A stretch of 64,000 bases of DNA. Origin: CAYUVH01 sp964448135. GTDB lineage: Bacteria; Verrucomicrobiota; Verrucomicrobiia; Limisphaerales; UBA8199. Each line of letters begins with the position of its first letter. Position 1 is the stretch's first letter. The stretch is from positions 124,001 through 188,000 of the forward strand of contig CAYUVH010000007.1 in NCBI GenBank assembly GCA_964448135.1. Reading direction: 5' to 3'. The position numbers were made by a program, and so were the translations under genes. The notes under the pieces were generated by a model that did no database searches, was not told the origin of the DNA, and worked only from the letters and a program-made list of their open reading frames with translations. Below are positions 53,633 through 62,743 of the stretch, in pieces.

Positions 53633-54679
53633 ATGCGAATCGCGGTGGATGTCATGGGCGGCGACCACGGCTGCGGCGTGGTGATTGCCGGTGCGAAACG
53701 GGCGCTCGAGGCCCATTCCGACATCACGGCCCTCTACCTGGTGGGCAACCGGTCGGACATTCACGCCGCCCTGCCCCATCGTGGTTTTCGCGATCATCGC
53801 GTGCGCGTGATCCACGCCAGCGAGGTGCTGACGATGGAAGACAAGCCGGTGACGGCTGTGCGGCGCAAGAAGGATTCCTCGATTGTCCGCGCCATTGACC
53901 TGGTACGCGACGGCACGGCGGACGCGGTGGTTTCGACCGGGAACACGGGCGGGATTTTTGCGGCGGCGACCTTTCGCCTGGGCCGGATTCCGGGGGTGGA
54001 CCGCGGCGGGATTGCGACGATCATTCCGACGCCGGAGCATGAGTTTGTGCTGCTGGACGCCGGCGCGAACATCGAATGCAAGCCGGTCAACCTCGCGCAG
54101 TATGCCGTGATGGGGAGCGTATATTCCAAAAAGCTGCTCGGGCACCAAAAGCCGCGGGTGGGAATCCTGAGCATCGGCACGGAGGATTCGAAGGGAAATG
54201 AGCTGACGCTGGAGGCGTTCAAGCTGTGCAAGAAGCTGGATGTGAATTTCATTGGCAACGTCGAAGGCCACGATCTATTCAAGGACCGCGTCGAAGTGGT
54301 CGTGTGCGACGGCTTCGTGGGCAACATCGTGCTGAAGACCTGCGAAAGCCTGGCGCTGGCGGTGTTTGGGATGTTGAAACGCGAGCTGACCGCCAGCCCG
54401 CGCCGCCAGCTGGGCGCGCTGCTGGCGCATAATGCGTTCCGCGCGATCCGGCGGCGGATGAGTCCCGAGAATTACGGCGGCGCCCCGTTGCTGGGGTTCA
54501 ACGGCGTGGTGATGAAATCGCATGCTTCGGCGGGCGAGAAGGACATCGCCAGCGCGATTCGGGTCACCCGGGAAGCCATCCAGCACCACGTCCGGCAGAA
54601 TATTGCCGAGGAGATCACCCGCGCCAATGAGCGCCTCGAGGCGCCTGTCGCCAGTGAGGCCACCCCCATCTCAGCATGA
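53633..54679 (+). CDS. plsX: Phosphate acyltransferase
   Basis: A 348-residue enzyme that makes acyl-phosphate from acyl-ACP for phospholipid synthesis. MRIAVDVMGGDHG is the family start, and VSTGNTGGIFAAATFRLGRI, LDAGANIECKP and VVCDGFVGNIVLKT are core motifs. The frame is open to 53612, but the ATG at 53633 fits the family. It overlaps fabH by ATGA. Confidence 0.96.
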   Translation: MRIAVDVMGGDHGCGVVIAGAKRALEAHSDITALYLVGNRSDIHAALPHRGFRDHRVRVIHASEVLTMEDKPVTAVRRKKDSSIVRAIDLVRDGTADAVVSTGNTGGIFAAATFRLGRIPGVDRGGIATIIPTPEHEFVLLDAGANIECKPVNLAQYAVMGSVYSKKLLGHQKPRVGILSIGTEDSKGNELTLEAFKLCKKLDVNFIGNVEGHDLFKDRVEVVVCDGFVGNIVLKTCESLALAVFGMLKRELTASPRRQLGALLAHNAFRAIRRRMSPENYGGAPLLGFNGVVMKSHASAGEKDIASAIRVTREAIQHHVRQNIAEEITRANERLEAPVASEATPISA

Positions 54680-55710
54680 GCCCAACCTCCGGACGGTTCA
54701 AAAACCCACGCGCAAAATATAACTTCCAGGGACGAACCTGCTCGATCAGCGGGGTGGGTTCCTACGTACCTTCCCGGATTCTCACGAATGCGGAGCTGGA
54801 AAAAATGGTGGAGACCTCCGATGAATGGATCACCACCCGCACGGGAATCAAGGAACGCCGGATCGCCGCGCCGGATCAATTCACTTCGGACCTGGGCGCC
54901 GAAGCGGCCCGGCGCGCGATGAAGCAGGCCGGCGTGACGGCCGAAGATATCGACCTCATCATCGTCGCCACCATCACGCCGGACATGCCCTTCCCTTCGA
55001 CCGCCTGCCTGATTCAAGGCAAGATCGGCGCGTTCCGGGCGGCGGCGTTCGACCTGGAGGCAGCCTGCGCGGGCTACATTTACGCGCTGGAAATCGCGCA
55101 GCAGTTCATCATGTCGCGCACGTACAACACCGTGCTGGTGGTGGGCGCGGAGAAGCTTTCGTCCATCGTGGATTGGAAGGACCGGAATACCTGCGTGCTT
55201 TTTGGCGACGGGGCCGGGGCGGCGATTCTGCAAAATCGTCCGCAGGCGCATGGACTGTTGACCGCGGTCATGGGCGCCGACGGACGCAAGGCGGACCTGC
55301 TGTTCATGGCCGGTGGGGGAAGTCGCTGTCCGGCGAGCACGGAATCGGTGGTTTCGCGGCAGCATTACCTGCGGATGGAAGGCAAGGAGACGTTCAAGAG
55401 CGCGATCCAGGCGATGCAGACGGCGGCGGAAGAAGCGCTACGCCGGTGCGAGATAGATATCACGCGCATCAAGCTGATCATCCCCCATCAGGCGAATCGC
55501 CGCATCATAGACGCCGTTGGGGAACGACTTGGCGCCCGGCCAGACCAGCTATTTGTAAATGTCCACAAATACGGCAACACCTCGGCCGCTTCGGTGGGCA
55601 TCGCGCTGGATGAAGCAGTGAGGTCGGGGTCCATCCAACGCGGGGACCTGATATTACTGGTCGTGTTCGGCGCCGGCCTCACCTGGGGCGCCGCGGTGAT
55701 CGAGTGGTAA
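54676..55710 (+). CDS. fabH: Beta-ketoacyl-ACP synthase III
   Basis: A 344-residue condensing enzyme that starts fatty-acid synthesis from acetyl-CoA and malonyl-ACP. The catalytic triad is Cys131 (LEAACAGYIYAL), His in IIPHQANRRI and Asn in VHKYGNTSAASV. An N-terminal extension of about 20 residues precedes the usual start; ATGA overlap with plsX supports it. fabD, fabG and acpP, which often follow, are absent here. Confidence 0.96.
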   Translation: MSPTSGRFKNPRAKYNFQGRTCSISGVGSYVPSRILTNAELEKMVETSDEWITTRTGIKERRIAAPDQFTSDLGAEAARRAMKQAGVTAEDIDLIIVATITPDMPFPSTACLIQGKIGAFRAAAFDLEAACAGYIYALEIAQQFIMSRTYNTVLVVGAEKLSSIVDWKDRNTCVLFGDGAGAAILQNRPQAHGLLTAVMGADGRKADLLFMAGGGSRCPASTESVVSRQHYLRMEGKETFKSAIQAMQTAAEEALRRCEIDITRIKLIIPHQANRRIIDAVGERLGARPDQLFVNVHKYGNTSAASVGIALDEAVRSGSIQRGDLILLVVFGAGLTWGAAVIEW

Positions 55711-55920
55711 AAACCACGCCGAAAATTGCGATGTGGACCGCAATTTTGGTGGCCAGCCAGGCAGAATTCACACGCGAAATCACGTCGAAAAGGCCACGTT
55801 CCGCTTCAGGAAAAACTTCGCACAATTGCCCGAAAGGGCAAGCGGTGGGAATAGTTATTTCGTAACCGAAATTTCGTTTGACTGGGTCGCAACCAGTGCT
55901 AAGTTGCTTCAACCTTAACT

Positions 55921-56235
55921 ATGAGCGCTCGTAAAATTGACTCAGCCGGGACCGCCAACTCCGTGACCGTGGATGCGCGCAAAAGCCGCCTCACCCTCTC
56001 ACGCGACTCGGTGGTGGTTCATTCCGGCGGAATCGAATTTCGCAGCGCGAGCGCGTTTGCCCCGTGGACCGAGATGACGATCAATCTGAAGTCGGGCACC
56101 GGCACGAGCGTTCACTGCAACGGCGTCGTGATTTCCTGCACCGGCAACCGCCACAGCGGCTACCATGTCTCGATGGTCTTTACCGATGTCTCCCGCCAGG
56201 CGCGCGCCCGGCTGACCACTCTCTCGCGGGTCTAG
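55921..56235 (+). CDS. PilZ-like domain protein
   Basis: A 104-residue protein with the strand pattern of a PilZ domain: GGIEFRSASAFAPWTEMTIN, then CNGVVISCTGNRHSGYHVSM and VFTDVSRQARARLTTLS. The RxxxR and D/NxSxxG c-di-GMP motifs are not clear, so it may be a non-binding PilZ type. It follows fabH after 210 bases that show no other gene and is convergent with the histidine kinase. Confidence 0.7.
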   Translation: MSARKIDSAGTANSVTVDARKSRLTLSRDSVVVHSGGIEFRSASAFAPWTEMTINLKSGTGTSVHCNGVVISCTGNRHSGYHVSMVFTDVSRQARARLTTLSRV

Positions 56236-56272
56236 TCCCCTTTCCGTTTCAGGTTTTCCTTCACTTGCACGA

Positions 56273-57523
56273 TCAATCGTGCAAGGGCGCTTCCAGTAAT
56301 CTCGGTTTCCGCTCATGCAGCGGGAGCCAAATTCGGAAGGTCGTTCCGCGTCCCACCTGACTTTCGAGTTCGATCCTGCCGCCGTGCGAGCGGACGATCC
56401 GTTGGACGATCATAAGCCCCAGACCAGTGCCTTCGCGTTTGGTGGTAAAGAATGGATCGAAGATCCGATTGATCTGCTCCTGGGCAATGCCCCCCCCGGT
56501 GTCCACCACCGCGACCCAGATGCCTTCGCTCCCCTCCCCGGTTTGGATCGTCAGCGTGCCGCCCTTGGTCATGGCCTGCATCGCGTTTTTGATCAGATTG
56601 ACGAGCACCTGCTGAATCTGCGTCGAGTCAATCGGCGTCATCGGCAACTGGCGCGCGAATTTGGTCTTCACGTGCAGGCCGCGGTTGTCGAGTTCCGGCC
56701 GCAGCAGTTCCAGGGTGCGCAGGGCGACTTCGTTCAATGAGGCGGGCTTGAGTTGCGGCGGAGCCGGTCGGATGGCTTGCAGGAATTGGGTGACGATGTA
56801 ATCCAGGCGGGCAATCTCGCCCTTGGCGACGCTGAGGTATTGTTCCAGCCGGGCGGCGACCTCGCCGGTCTCCGCATCGGTGGCGGTAGCCTTCGATTTG
56901 GAGCGACCGACGCGTGCCACCGCGCTCCAGACTTTCGGAGTTCCTTTCAGCTTCTTCACTTCGCGTTCCATGAGCTGCAGGTGGATGTGGAGCGCGTTCA
57001 GAGGGTTGCCGATCTCGTGCGCGACGCTGGCCGCGAGCAGCGTCAGCGCCTGGATGCGTTCGCTTTCGATGGCCTCGAAGGTTTGCTGCCGGGCCTCGGT
57101 CGCATCGTGGAGAATGAGCGCAACGCCGGTGCTGCCGCCGGCTTCGCCATCGAGCGGCGCGGCGTACAGACGCAGGAAGCGCGGGCGCGGATAGTGGACT
57201 TCGAACTCGTGGCGCACCACGCCAGGGCCGCCGTCGGTATCGAAGCGCGCGATTTTTTCCCAGGCGGGCTTGGGGATGTAGGTGGTGATGGGCTGGCCTT
57301 CGAGGTCGGGTGGCAGGCCGAGGAGACGGGTCACCGCCTGATTTCCGTACTGGATGCGGCCGTCTTCGTCCACCACCAGCACGCCGTCCTCGATCGTGTT
57401 GAAAAGAGTTTCGAGCAGCGAACGCTCACGGGCGAGGCGCTGCACGACGGTCTGCAATCCCTCCGCATCCAGCCGCCCGAGCCGGCCCAGCACTTTGTCC
57501 AGAAAGCTCGATTTTACGGCCAT
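56273..57523 (-). CDS. Sensor histidine kinase (PAS-HisKA-HATPase, NtrB-like), soluble
   Basis: A 416-residue kinase without membrane segments. A PAS domain (LLETLFNTIEDGVLVVDEDG to about residue 150) precedes the dimerisation domain with the phosphorylated His169 (AASVAHEIGNPLNAL). The HATPase has NLIKNAMQAM (N box), DTGGGI (G1) and EGTGLGLMIVQRIV (G2). There is no receiver domain and no response regulator next door. The ATG is one base after the corA stop (TGAAATG), so it is co-translated with the magnesium channel. Confidence 0.92.
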   Translation of the reverse strand: MAVKSSFLDKVLGRLGRLDAEGLQTVVQRLARERSLLETLFNTIEDGVLVVDEDGRIQYGNQAVTRLLGLPPDLEGQPITTYIPKPAWEKIARFDTDGGPGVVRHEFEVHYPRPRFLRLYAAPLDGEAGGSTGVALILHDATEARQQTFEAIESERIQALTLLAASVAHEIGNPLNALHIHLQLMEREVKKLKGTPKVWSAVARVGRSKSKATATDAETGEVAARLEQYLSVAKGEIARLDYIVTQFLQAIRPAPPQLKPASLNEVALRTLELLRPELDNRGLHVKTKFARQLPMTPIDSTQIQQVLVNLIKNAMQAMTKGGTLTIQTGEGSEGIWVAVVDTGGGIAQEQINRIFDPFFTTKREGTGLGLMIVQRIVRSHGGRIELESQVGRGTTFRIWLPLHERKPRLLEAPLHD

Positions 57524-57524
57524 T

Positions 57525-58523
57525 TCAGAACCACTTGCGCCACTTGAAATACAGGACGGTGCCCAAGGTGGACACACCGGTGACTGTGAAGGCGATCCAG
57601 TAGCCGTGCTCGGATTTCAGTTCCGGCATGTCGTGGAAATTCATGCCGTACCACGTGCCGACCATCATGAGCGGTGTGGTGATGACGGTGATGAGGGTCA
57701 GCAGCTTCACCACCTCGCCCGTCTGGTTGGAGGACATGTTCAGGTACACCTGCAGGATGCCGGTGAGCGATTCCATGTGGAACTGCGCCTCCAGGGTGAT
57801 GTGGCTCAGGGTGTCGTAAACGTCGCGGAAATACGGCAGCAGGTGCGGACGGATCAGCTTGAACTCGCCGTTGGCAAAACGGGCCAGGACTTCGCGCTGC
57901 GGCCCGATGATCTGCCGGAGATGCAACACCTCCTTTTTGCACTGGAGGATTTCGTTCAGGATCTTTGGGGACGGGGAATTCAACGCTTCCTGCTCCAGCT
58001 CGCCGATCTTGAGCGAAAGCTCATCCAACGCGGGGCGGTAGTTGTCGATCACGCAGTCCAGAAGATTGTAGGCCAGCCGGTCGGGCGCGCGCGCCGGGTA
58101 ATTCGTGGACTTCACCGCGCGATCCTCGGCCAGCGAGACGCTGCGCGAGGAGCTTTCGTGGTAGGTGACCAGAAAGTTCTTCCCGAGAAAAAAATTCAGT
58201 TCCCGCGTCGCGAACACGCCGTCATGCCGGCTGTAATCCACGGCGTGGATTACCATGAAGATGTACGACTTGAATAAATCGCCTTCGCCCGGGGTGTACT
58301 CCTCCACCTTGGGCGCCGGGCTGACGGAAACCGCGTCCTCGATCGACAACGGGTGAAAGTGAAAGACATCCTCCAGGACGAACTTGTTCTCCTCAGGAGT
58401 CGCATTCTCCAAATCCACCCACAGAAAGAGATTGGTGTCCTGCAAAAGGGTCGGCATCAGGAACATCTCGATGTTCCTGCTATGCAGTCGTCCCTGCGTC
58501 GTAAATACCAGCGAACGGATCAT
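57525..58523 (-). CDS. corA: CorA-type magnesium/cobalt transporter
   Basis: A 332-residue pentameric channel protein. The N-terminal cytoplasmic domain runs to about residue 265 with long helices; two C-terminal transmembrane helices follow, the first ending in the YGMNF selectivity motif and the second before KWRKWF. It brings in Mg2+. The ATG at 58523 is chosen over one 18 bases upstream. The coupled histidine kinase gene directly downstream is unusual. Confidence 0.94.
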   Translation of the reverse strand: MIRSLVFTTQGRLHSRNIEMFLMPTLLQDTNLFLWVDLENATPEENKFVLEDVFHFHPLSIEDAVSVSPAPKVEEYTPGEGDLFKSYIFMVIHAVDYSRHDGVFATRELNFFLGKNFLVTYHESSSRSVSLAEDRAVKSTNYPARAPDRLAYNLLDCVIDNYRPALDELSLKIGELEQEALNSPSPKILNEILQCKKEVLHLRQIIGPQREVLARFANGEFKLIRPHLLPYFRDVYDTLSHITLEAQFHMESLTGILQVYLNMSSNQTGEVVKLLTLITVITTPLMMVGTWYGMNFHDMPELKSEHGYWIAFTVTGVSTLGTVLYFKWRKWF

Positions 58524-58602
58524 GTGACGGACCGTCCGCACGCCTGGGCGCGGAGGGCTTCAAGTAGGTTAGGGCGATGCGGTGCCGAGGCAAGCTTCGA
58601 TG

Positions 58603-58959
58603 TCATCGGCCCCGATATACGCAGCACGCGGTGCAGGTCTCGGCGACGACGATTTCCTTGAGCAAGGGCAACCGCCGCTTCAAGCGCTGCCACAGCCAGA
58701 TCGCGATGTTCTCGCTGGTGGGATTTTCGAGGCCGGCGATCTCGTTGAGATACCGGTGATCCAGTTTTTCCCACAGCGGCCGGAAGGCGGCCGAAATATC
58801 GGAGTAGTCCATGACCCAGCCGAGCTTGGGATCGCATTCGCCTTCGACGACGACTTCGACTTTGAAGCTGTGGCCGTGCAGCCGGCGGCACTTGTGGGTT
58901 TTCGGCAAACGCGGCAACAGGTGCGCCGCTTCAAATTGGTATGATTTTCGTAATTCCAT
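58603..58959 (-). CDS. queD: 6-carboxytetrahydropterin synthase (QueD/PTPS family)
   Basis: A 118-residue enzyme of queuosine synthesis. Zinc ligands are His13 (FEAAH), His28 and His30 (LHGHSF), and Cys24 precedes (KTHKCRRLHGH). ENPTSENIAIWLW and VAETCTACCVYRG are the C-terminal active-site blocks. An AGGA stretch lies eight bases before the ATG. Other queuosine genes are not in the window. Confidence 0.93.
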   Translation of the reverse strand: MELRKSYQFEAAHLLPRLPKTHKCRRLHGHSFKVEVVVEGECDPKLGWVMDYSDISAAFRPLWEKLDHRYLNEIAGLENPTSENIAIWLWQRLKRRLPLLKEIVVAETCTACCVYRGR

Positions 58960-58982
58960 TTTTAGTTCCTGTCGCAGAGCTC

Positions 58983-60350
58983 TTACTCCGCCTCATAATC
59001 CGTCCAAGTGATCAAATCACCCAGAGCGGGGCGGCCATCATGACGCCAGGCGAGCGGGGGGTCCTGCATGCGGCCGGGGGGGCAAACGCGTTTCACGCCC
59101 CAGCGGGCTAATTTCGCGGCCAGGGCGGTGCTTTCGCTGTGATTCGCGGCGAGGCCCACGGTCGAAACCATGCCTTGGAACGCCGCGGCGTTCCGAAACA
59201 CTTCGTCGAGGTCTTTCACGACCTTGAGATAGACGAAACGGTTCAGGCATGAGAGGTGGAAGGCGGGATCGCCCTCGTAAACAATCGTCCACGCGGTCGA
59301 ATCCAGGCTGCCCCAGCAGCGGGTGTCGGGAAGATTCGCGGCTCGCACGGCGTAGCACGAACGTCGCAACATGATTTCGGCCGCTTCTTCCGGACGCAAT
59401 TCGCCGCGCGGATTGCTCTCCTCCAGCCGCGACATGGCGCTTTGCAACAGTTCGCCGAATTGCTCCGCGATGATGCCGCTGCCGCTTTCGAGGTAAATGA
59501 CATGGGGCGAAAGACAGCCGAATTGATTCCATGCCGCCACGTCGGTCGCCAGCTTTTCGGCAATCTGCCGCGCCGCCACACCGGAAGCGGCGGCGTGACG
59601 CGTGATGTAGGCGAAACTCACCTGCTGCCCGTAGCCCAGAAACCGCTTCCGCTCGGGAACGCGCAACGCCACGCTGGCGAGCGTCCGATCGCTGCCCGTG
59701 GCCGTGACACCATCCGCCGCCTCGAACAACGCCGTCTCCAGGGTATGGTCGCCTCCGGGCCATTCGGCGACCTCCAGGCAGGCACCGACTTTGGCGTCCA
59801 CCTGGTAAATCGAATGCGCAAATAAACGCGGCAGCAATGAGCGCCCGGAAGAACATTTGATGAACTGCGCCGAGCGGGTCAGCAGTCCCAACACGAGGCT
59901 CATGAAGGCGGGCACGGGCAGATTACCTGCCGCGATGTGCGCCAACAGGCCCGGCCCGGAGGCCATCGCCGAGCGTTTGCCGTGCACTTCGCATTCGGTG
60001 CCGCAAAATTGGTCCAGCCGTTCCCTTCGCCCGAGATCCTGCTCGATCAACGCGTGGAATTCATCCGGAACAAACCGCCGGAAAAACGTATCCAGTCCCG
60101 TCTCGAGCGTGACACGCCCAAAACCGGTCGCCGAAGGAGAGGCGTCCAGCGCCATTTTGCGGAGCGGGTAATGGACGTTTCGCCACTCGGCACCGACATC
60201 GCACAGCAGTTGGACGAGGCTGCTGGTGGAGCGCGATGCGAGAAACTTCTCGCGATTACGCTTCAACGTGGCGCAGGCCTCGGAGATGAGGGTGGCGGTC
60301 AGAACCCGATCCGCGGGAAGGTCGGCGAGGAAATATCGCGGCAGGTCCAT
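58983..60350 (-). CDS. Acyl-CoA reductase, LuxC-like
   Basis: A 455-residue aldehyde-dehydrogenase-fold protein of the LuxC family, which reduces activated fatty acids to aldehydes with NADPH. GPGLLAHIAAGNLPVPAFMS and GDHTLETALFEAADGVTATG form the cofactor region; AWNQFGCLSPHVIYLE carries the catalytic Cys279. It overlaps the end of the LuxE-like gene by ATGA, so the two are translationally coupled. No luciferase (luxAB) or thioesterase (luxD) gene is seen. The product is probably a fatty or aryl aldehyde for another pathway. Confidence 0.85.
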   Translation of the reverse strand: MDLPRYFLADLPADRVLTATLISEACATLKRNREKFLASRSTSSLVQLLCDVGAEWRNVHYPLRKMALDASPSATGFGRVTLETGLDTFFRRFVPDEFHALIEQDLGRRERLDQFCGTECEVHGKRSAMASGPGLLAHIAAGNLPVPAFMSLVLGLLTRSAQFIKCSSGRSLLPRLFAHSIYQVDAKVGACLEVAEWPGGDHTLETALFEAADGVTATGSDRTLASVALRVPERKRFLGYGQQVSFAYITRHAAASGVAARQIAEKLATDVAAWNQFGCLSPHVIYLESGSGIIAEQFGELLQSAMSRLEESNPRGELRPEEAAEIMLRRSCYAVRAANLPDTRCWGSLDSTAWTIVYEGDPAFHLSCLNRFVYLKVVKDLDEVFRNAAAFQGMVSTVGLAANHSESTALAAKLARWGVKRVCPPGRMQDPPLAWRHDGRPALGDLITWTDYEAE

Positions 60351-61513
60351 CAGCTCTCCTGCTCCATCGGCACCAGCACCGGCGCGAAAGTTTCGTTCAT
60401 GAGCGAGCAGCCGCGCGCCTCGGCTTTGGGCGCGCGCCCCAATAGTTCGAAGCCGTCGCCACGCCGCACCGCCAGGTCTTCCGTTTGAACTGCCATTACT
60501 GAATAAACATTGGCCAGGTCGAAAATCCGGAGCAGACCGGTTTCGCCGTCCTTCACTTCACGGCCCGTTTCGGGCGAGATGACCACGGACCTCGCCCAAG
60601 CCGGAAAATGGAATTTGCGCCGCACCACGCGCGCGGGGCTCGCGGGCGTCGTTATCACAACACTCTCGTCGTACGCCTGGGAACTCAGTTCGCTCATGCC
60701 GTACTCGCAGACGATCGCCTGACGCGCGATGCCAAGCCGCTCATTGAGCAGCCGATGCAACTCCGCTTTCGGGACTTGTCGCACGCGTCCCTTGTAGCCA
60801 CCAGTCTCCATCGCGCGCGAGCCGGGGGGCAATTGTATGCGTAGATCGCGCGCGGTCAGGCCGTCGAGTAATTCCAAGGTCGAGAAGGCCGTGCCAAGCA
60901 GTAGGACCGGCTTGGTCCCCTGCCCCGCCTTTTGCAATTCGTCGATCAGCGGATCCAGTTCGAGCGACCAGGCGCCGTGGGCGGAGACCTGGCCGAAAAA
61001 CTGGTCCGGGCCGGTCTTTAACTTTTGACCCACGGCGTCGAACATGTGGACGAGGGATGAACACGGGGCTTGCGCCGCCGAGGGTGTGAGAAAAAACACT
61101 TCCGCGGAGTCGGGCGCTTCCAACCCAGCAAGGACATACTTCGCAAAACCGGGCCACAGCGAAGCCTCGTAAACGGCTAGGGAATCCCGGCTGTGAAAGT
61201 GCCGGCTCACCTGCTGGCCGGTGGTGCCACTCGAATGAAAAACCGCCACCCGCTGTTCCGCCGGCAGGCAGGTCATTTCAAAATCCTTGAAAGCCGTGGT
61301 CGGCACGGCGGGAATCTTTTGCCAGTCGGGGATCGCACTTACCTTCACTCCAAGCGCTTCGCATACGCGCCGGTAGGGCGTGTTGGCGTGAAACTGGAGG
61401 TTGAACAGCTCTTTCGCGAGCGAATCAAATGGCAGGGCTTCCGATTTGTGTGGATTTTGAATCCAATCACGCAACCGGGTGGCAAAGTCCTTCAAACTGT
61501 CGATCGAACTCAT
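60350..61513 (-). CDS. Acyl-protein synthetase, LuxE-like
   Basis: A 387-residue adenylate-forming enzyme of the LuxE family. FHSSGTTGQQVSRHFHSRDS is the ATP/phosphate loop, and VCEYGMSELSSQAYD is the adenylation motif. Near the C-terminus, ARGCSLMNE supplies Cys369, matching the place of the acyl-carrying Cys of known LuxE proteins. It would activate a free acid and pass the acyl group to the LuxC-like reductase encoded next. The ATG at 61513 begins MSSIDSLKDFATRLR. Confidence 0.85.
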   Translation of the reverse strand: MSSIDSLKDFATRLRDWIQNPHKSEALPFDSLAKELFNLQFHANTPYRRVCEALGVKVSAIPDWQKIPAVPTTAFKDFEMTCLPAEQRVAVFHSSGTTGQQVSRHFHSRDSLAVYEASLWPGFAKYVLAGLEAPDSAEVFFLTPSAAQAPCSSLVHMFDAVGQKLKTGPDQFFGQVSAHGAWSLELDPLIDELQKAGQGTKPVLLLGTAFSTLELLDGLTARDLRIQLPPGSRAMETGGYKGRVRQVPKAELHRLLNERLGIARQAIVCEYGMSELSSQAYDESVVITTPASPARVVRRKFHFPAWARSVVISPETGREVKDGETGLLRIFDLANVYSVMAVQTEDLAVRRGDGFELLGRAPKAEARGCSLMNETFAPVLVPMEQES

Positions 61514-61624
61514 GCGGTTTTTTGATCAAGTGTCAGGCTGGTTTTCCGCCACAGCCTGGAACATAGGATAGCCCGGAAATGCAGGCTCTTGCAAGTTTTG
61601 TCCCCTATCCGGAAACCTGGCCCG

Positions 61625-61897
61625 TCACTTGAACAGTGCCCTAACGGCGGCGAGGACCGGCGCCGGGGCTGGAAGTTGGTAGCCGTAGAAATACTTGGAA
61701 CTGATCGCGACGACCTGACCGTCAATCTTGGAAACCGTACCGACCCAGCCTCCGGGTGGGAGTTCACCGACCTTGCGCTTTACAAATTCGACGTGGGGCA
61801 AGCCCATGTCCCAGGTGTACTCGACCACCCGGCCGTCGTTCACGAAAACCAGCAAAGTCTGCCCGTTGCCAATTTCGATAAGTTCGACCTCCCGCAC
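61625..61897 (-). CDS. Small conserved-looking hypothetical protein
   Basis: A protein of about 90 residues from a GTG at 61897 (a TTG at 61912 is the alternative). The mature pattern REVELIEIGNGQTLLVFVND, then LPHVEFVKRKVGELPPGGWV and SSKYFYGYQLPAPAPVLAA reads like a genuine beta-rich protein, unlike shadow frames. It overlaps the 3' end of the peroxiredoxin gene by up to about 70 bases in a different frame, which is odd. Function unknown. Confidence 0.55.
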   Translation of the reverse strand: MREVELIEIGNGQTLLVFVNDGRVVEYTWDMGLPHVEFVKRKVGELPPGGWVGTVSKIDGQVVAISSKYFYGYQLPAPAPVLAAVRALFK

Positions 61898-62457
61898 AAA
61901 CCCGCTCGCCAACCCGCCTTCAATTTCTTCACGGCGTCCTTCATCTCGGCCAGATGCGTGTCGGCGCTGGGGACGTCGGTGATGTGGACGATGCGGCCGT
62001 CTTTATCGATCAGGAAGCTGATGCGGCGGGCCATCGGTTTTTCGGACATCTTGGCGCCGTAAAGCGCGGTGATCTTTCCATCCGTGTCGGCCAGAAGGGT
62101 GAAGTTTAAGTTAAATTTCTCGATGAACTTTTGATGGCTGTCCGAGGAGTCGTAGCTGACACCGACGACTTCGACGCCTTCCTTTTTCAGGTCGCCGATG
62201 TTGTCGCGGAAACCGCAGGCTTCCTTGGTGCAGCCGGGCGTGTTGTCTTTGGGATAGAAGTAAAGCAGCACGGCCTTTTTCCCGTTGAAATCGGCCAGCT
62301 TCCAGGTTTTGCCGTCCTGATCCTTGCCTTCGAAGGCGGGGGCCTTGTCGCCGACGGCAAGTTTGGTGGCCGCAGCATCAGCCGCGCGCAGCGGGGAAGA
62401 AACCATGGCCAAAGCGACCAAGGCGAAACAGAGATTCCGAAGATATTTCGTATTCAT
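61840..62457 (-). CDS. Exported peroxiredoxin (BCP/PrxQ-like)
   Basis: A 205-residue thioredoxin-fold protein with a signal peptide (to about LRA-A, residue 26). It removes peroxides. The peroxidatic Cys is in YPKDNTPGCTKEACGFRD, and a second Cys five residues later gives a PrxQ-type pair. Homology ends near MKDAVKKLKA; the final 22 or so residues (GWRAGLCGRS...) have no family match and overlap the next small gene, so the original stop may have been lost or an indel is present. Confidence 0.9.
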   Translation of the reverse strand: MNTKYLRNLCFALVALAMVSSPLRAADAAATKLAVGDKAPAFEGKDQDGKTWKLADFNGKKAVLLYFYPKDNTPGCTKEACGFRDNIGDLKKEGVEVVGVSYDSSDSHQKFIEKFNLNFTLLADTDGKITALYGAKMSEKPMARRISFLIDKDGRIVHITDVPSADTHLAEMKDAVKKLKAGWRAGLCGRSNLSKLATGRLCWFS

Positions 62458-62599
62458 GTTGGCACAAGTAACGGTTGAGTCCGGTTGTTTCGATAGTTCA
62501 GCGCCGCCGAATTGTCAAATAGGCCTCCAATGGGTCCAGGGGAGGCGAGGGAATTCTTCAAGCGGGCAAAGTATCCGCAGCGGCGGGGCTAAACCGAGA

Positions 62600-62659
62600 A
62601 ACCGCTGAAGCGGTTGAATGAAACGGAGCCGAACGATTCCACCCCGCTGAAGCGGGGTG
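62600..62659. repeat. Two TGAA-loop hairpins in a gene-free spacer
   Basis: AACCGC-TGAA-GCGGTT (62600-62615) and CACCCCGC-TGAA-GCGGGGTG (62640-62659), perfect 6- and 8-bp stems with the same TGAA loop. The whole spacer 62458-62743 shows no gene. Confidence 0.8.
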
Positions 62660-62743
62660 TTAATGAGAGGGGCAGCCGCCCCCAAAAAGTTCTGGCCCGA
62701 GCCCGTGGATTTATCGGCCTCAGTCCAAAGAAAGCAGTCGGCC

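Noticed and set aside
58983..61513. A bioluminescence operon
   Set aside because: Only LuxC- and LuxE-like genes are present; luxA, luxB and luxD are absent from the window.
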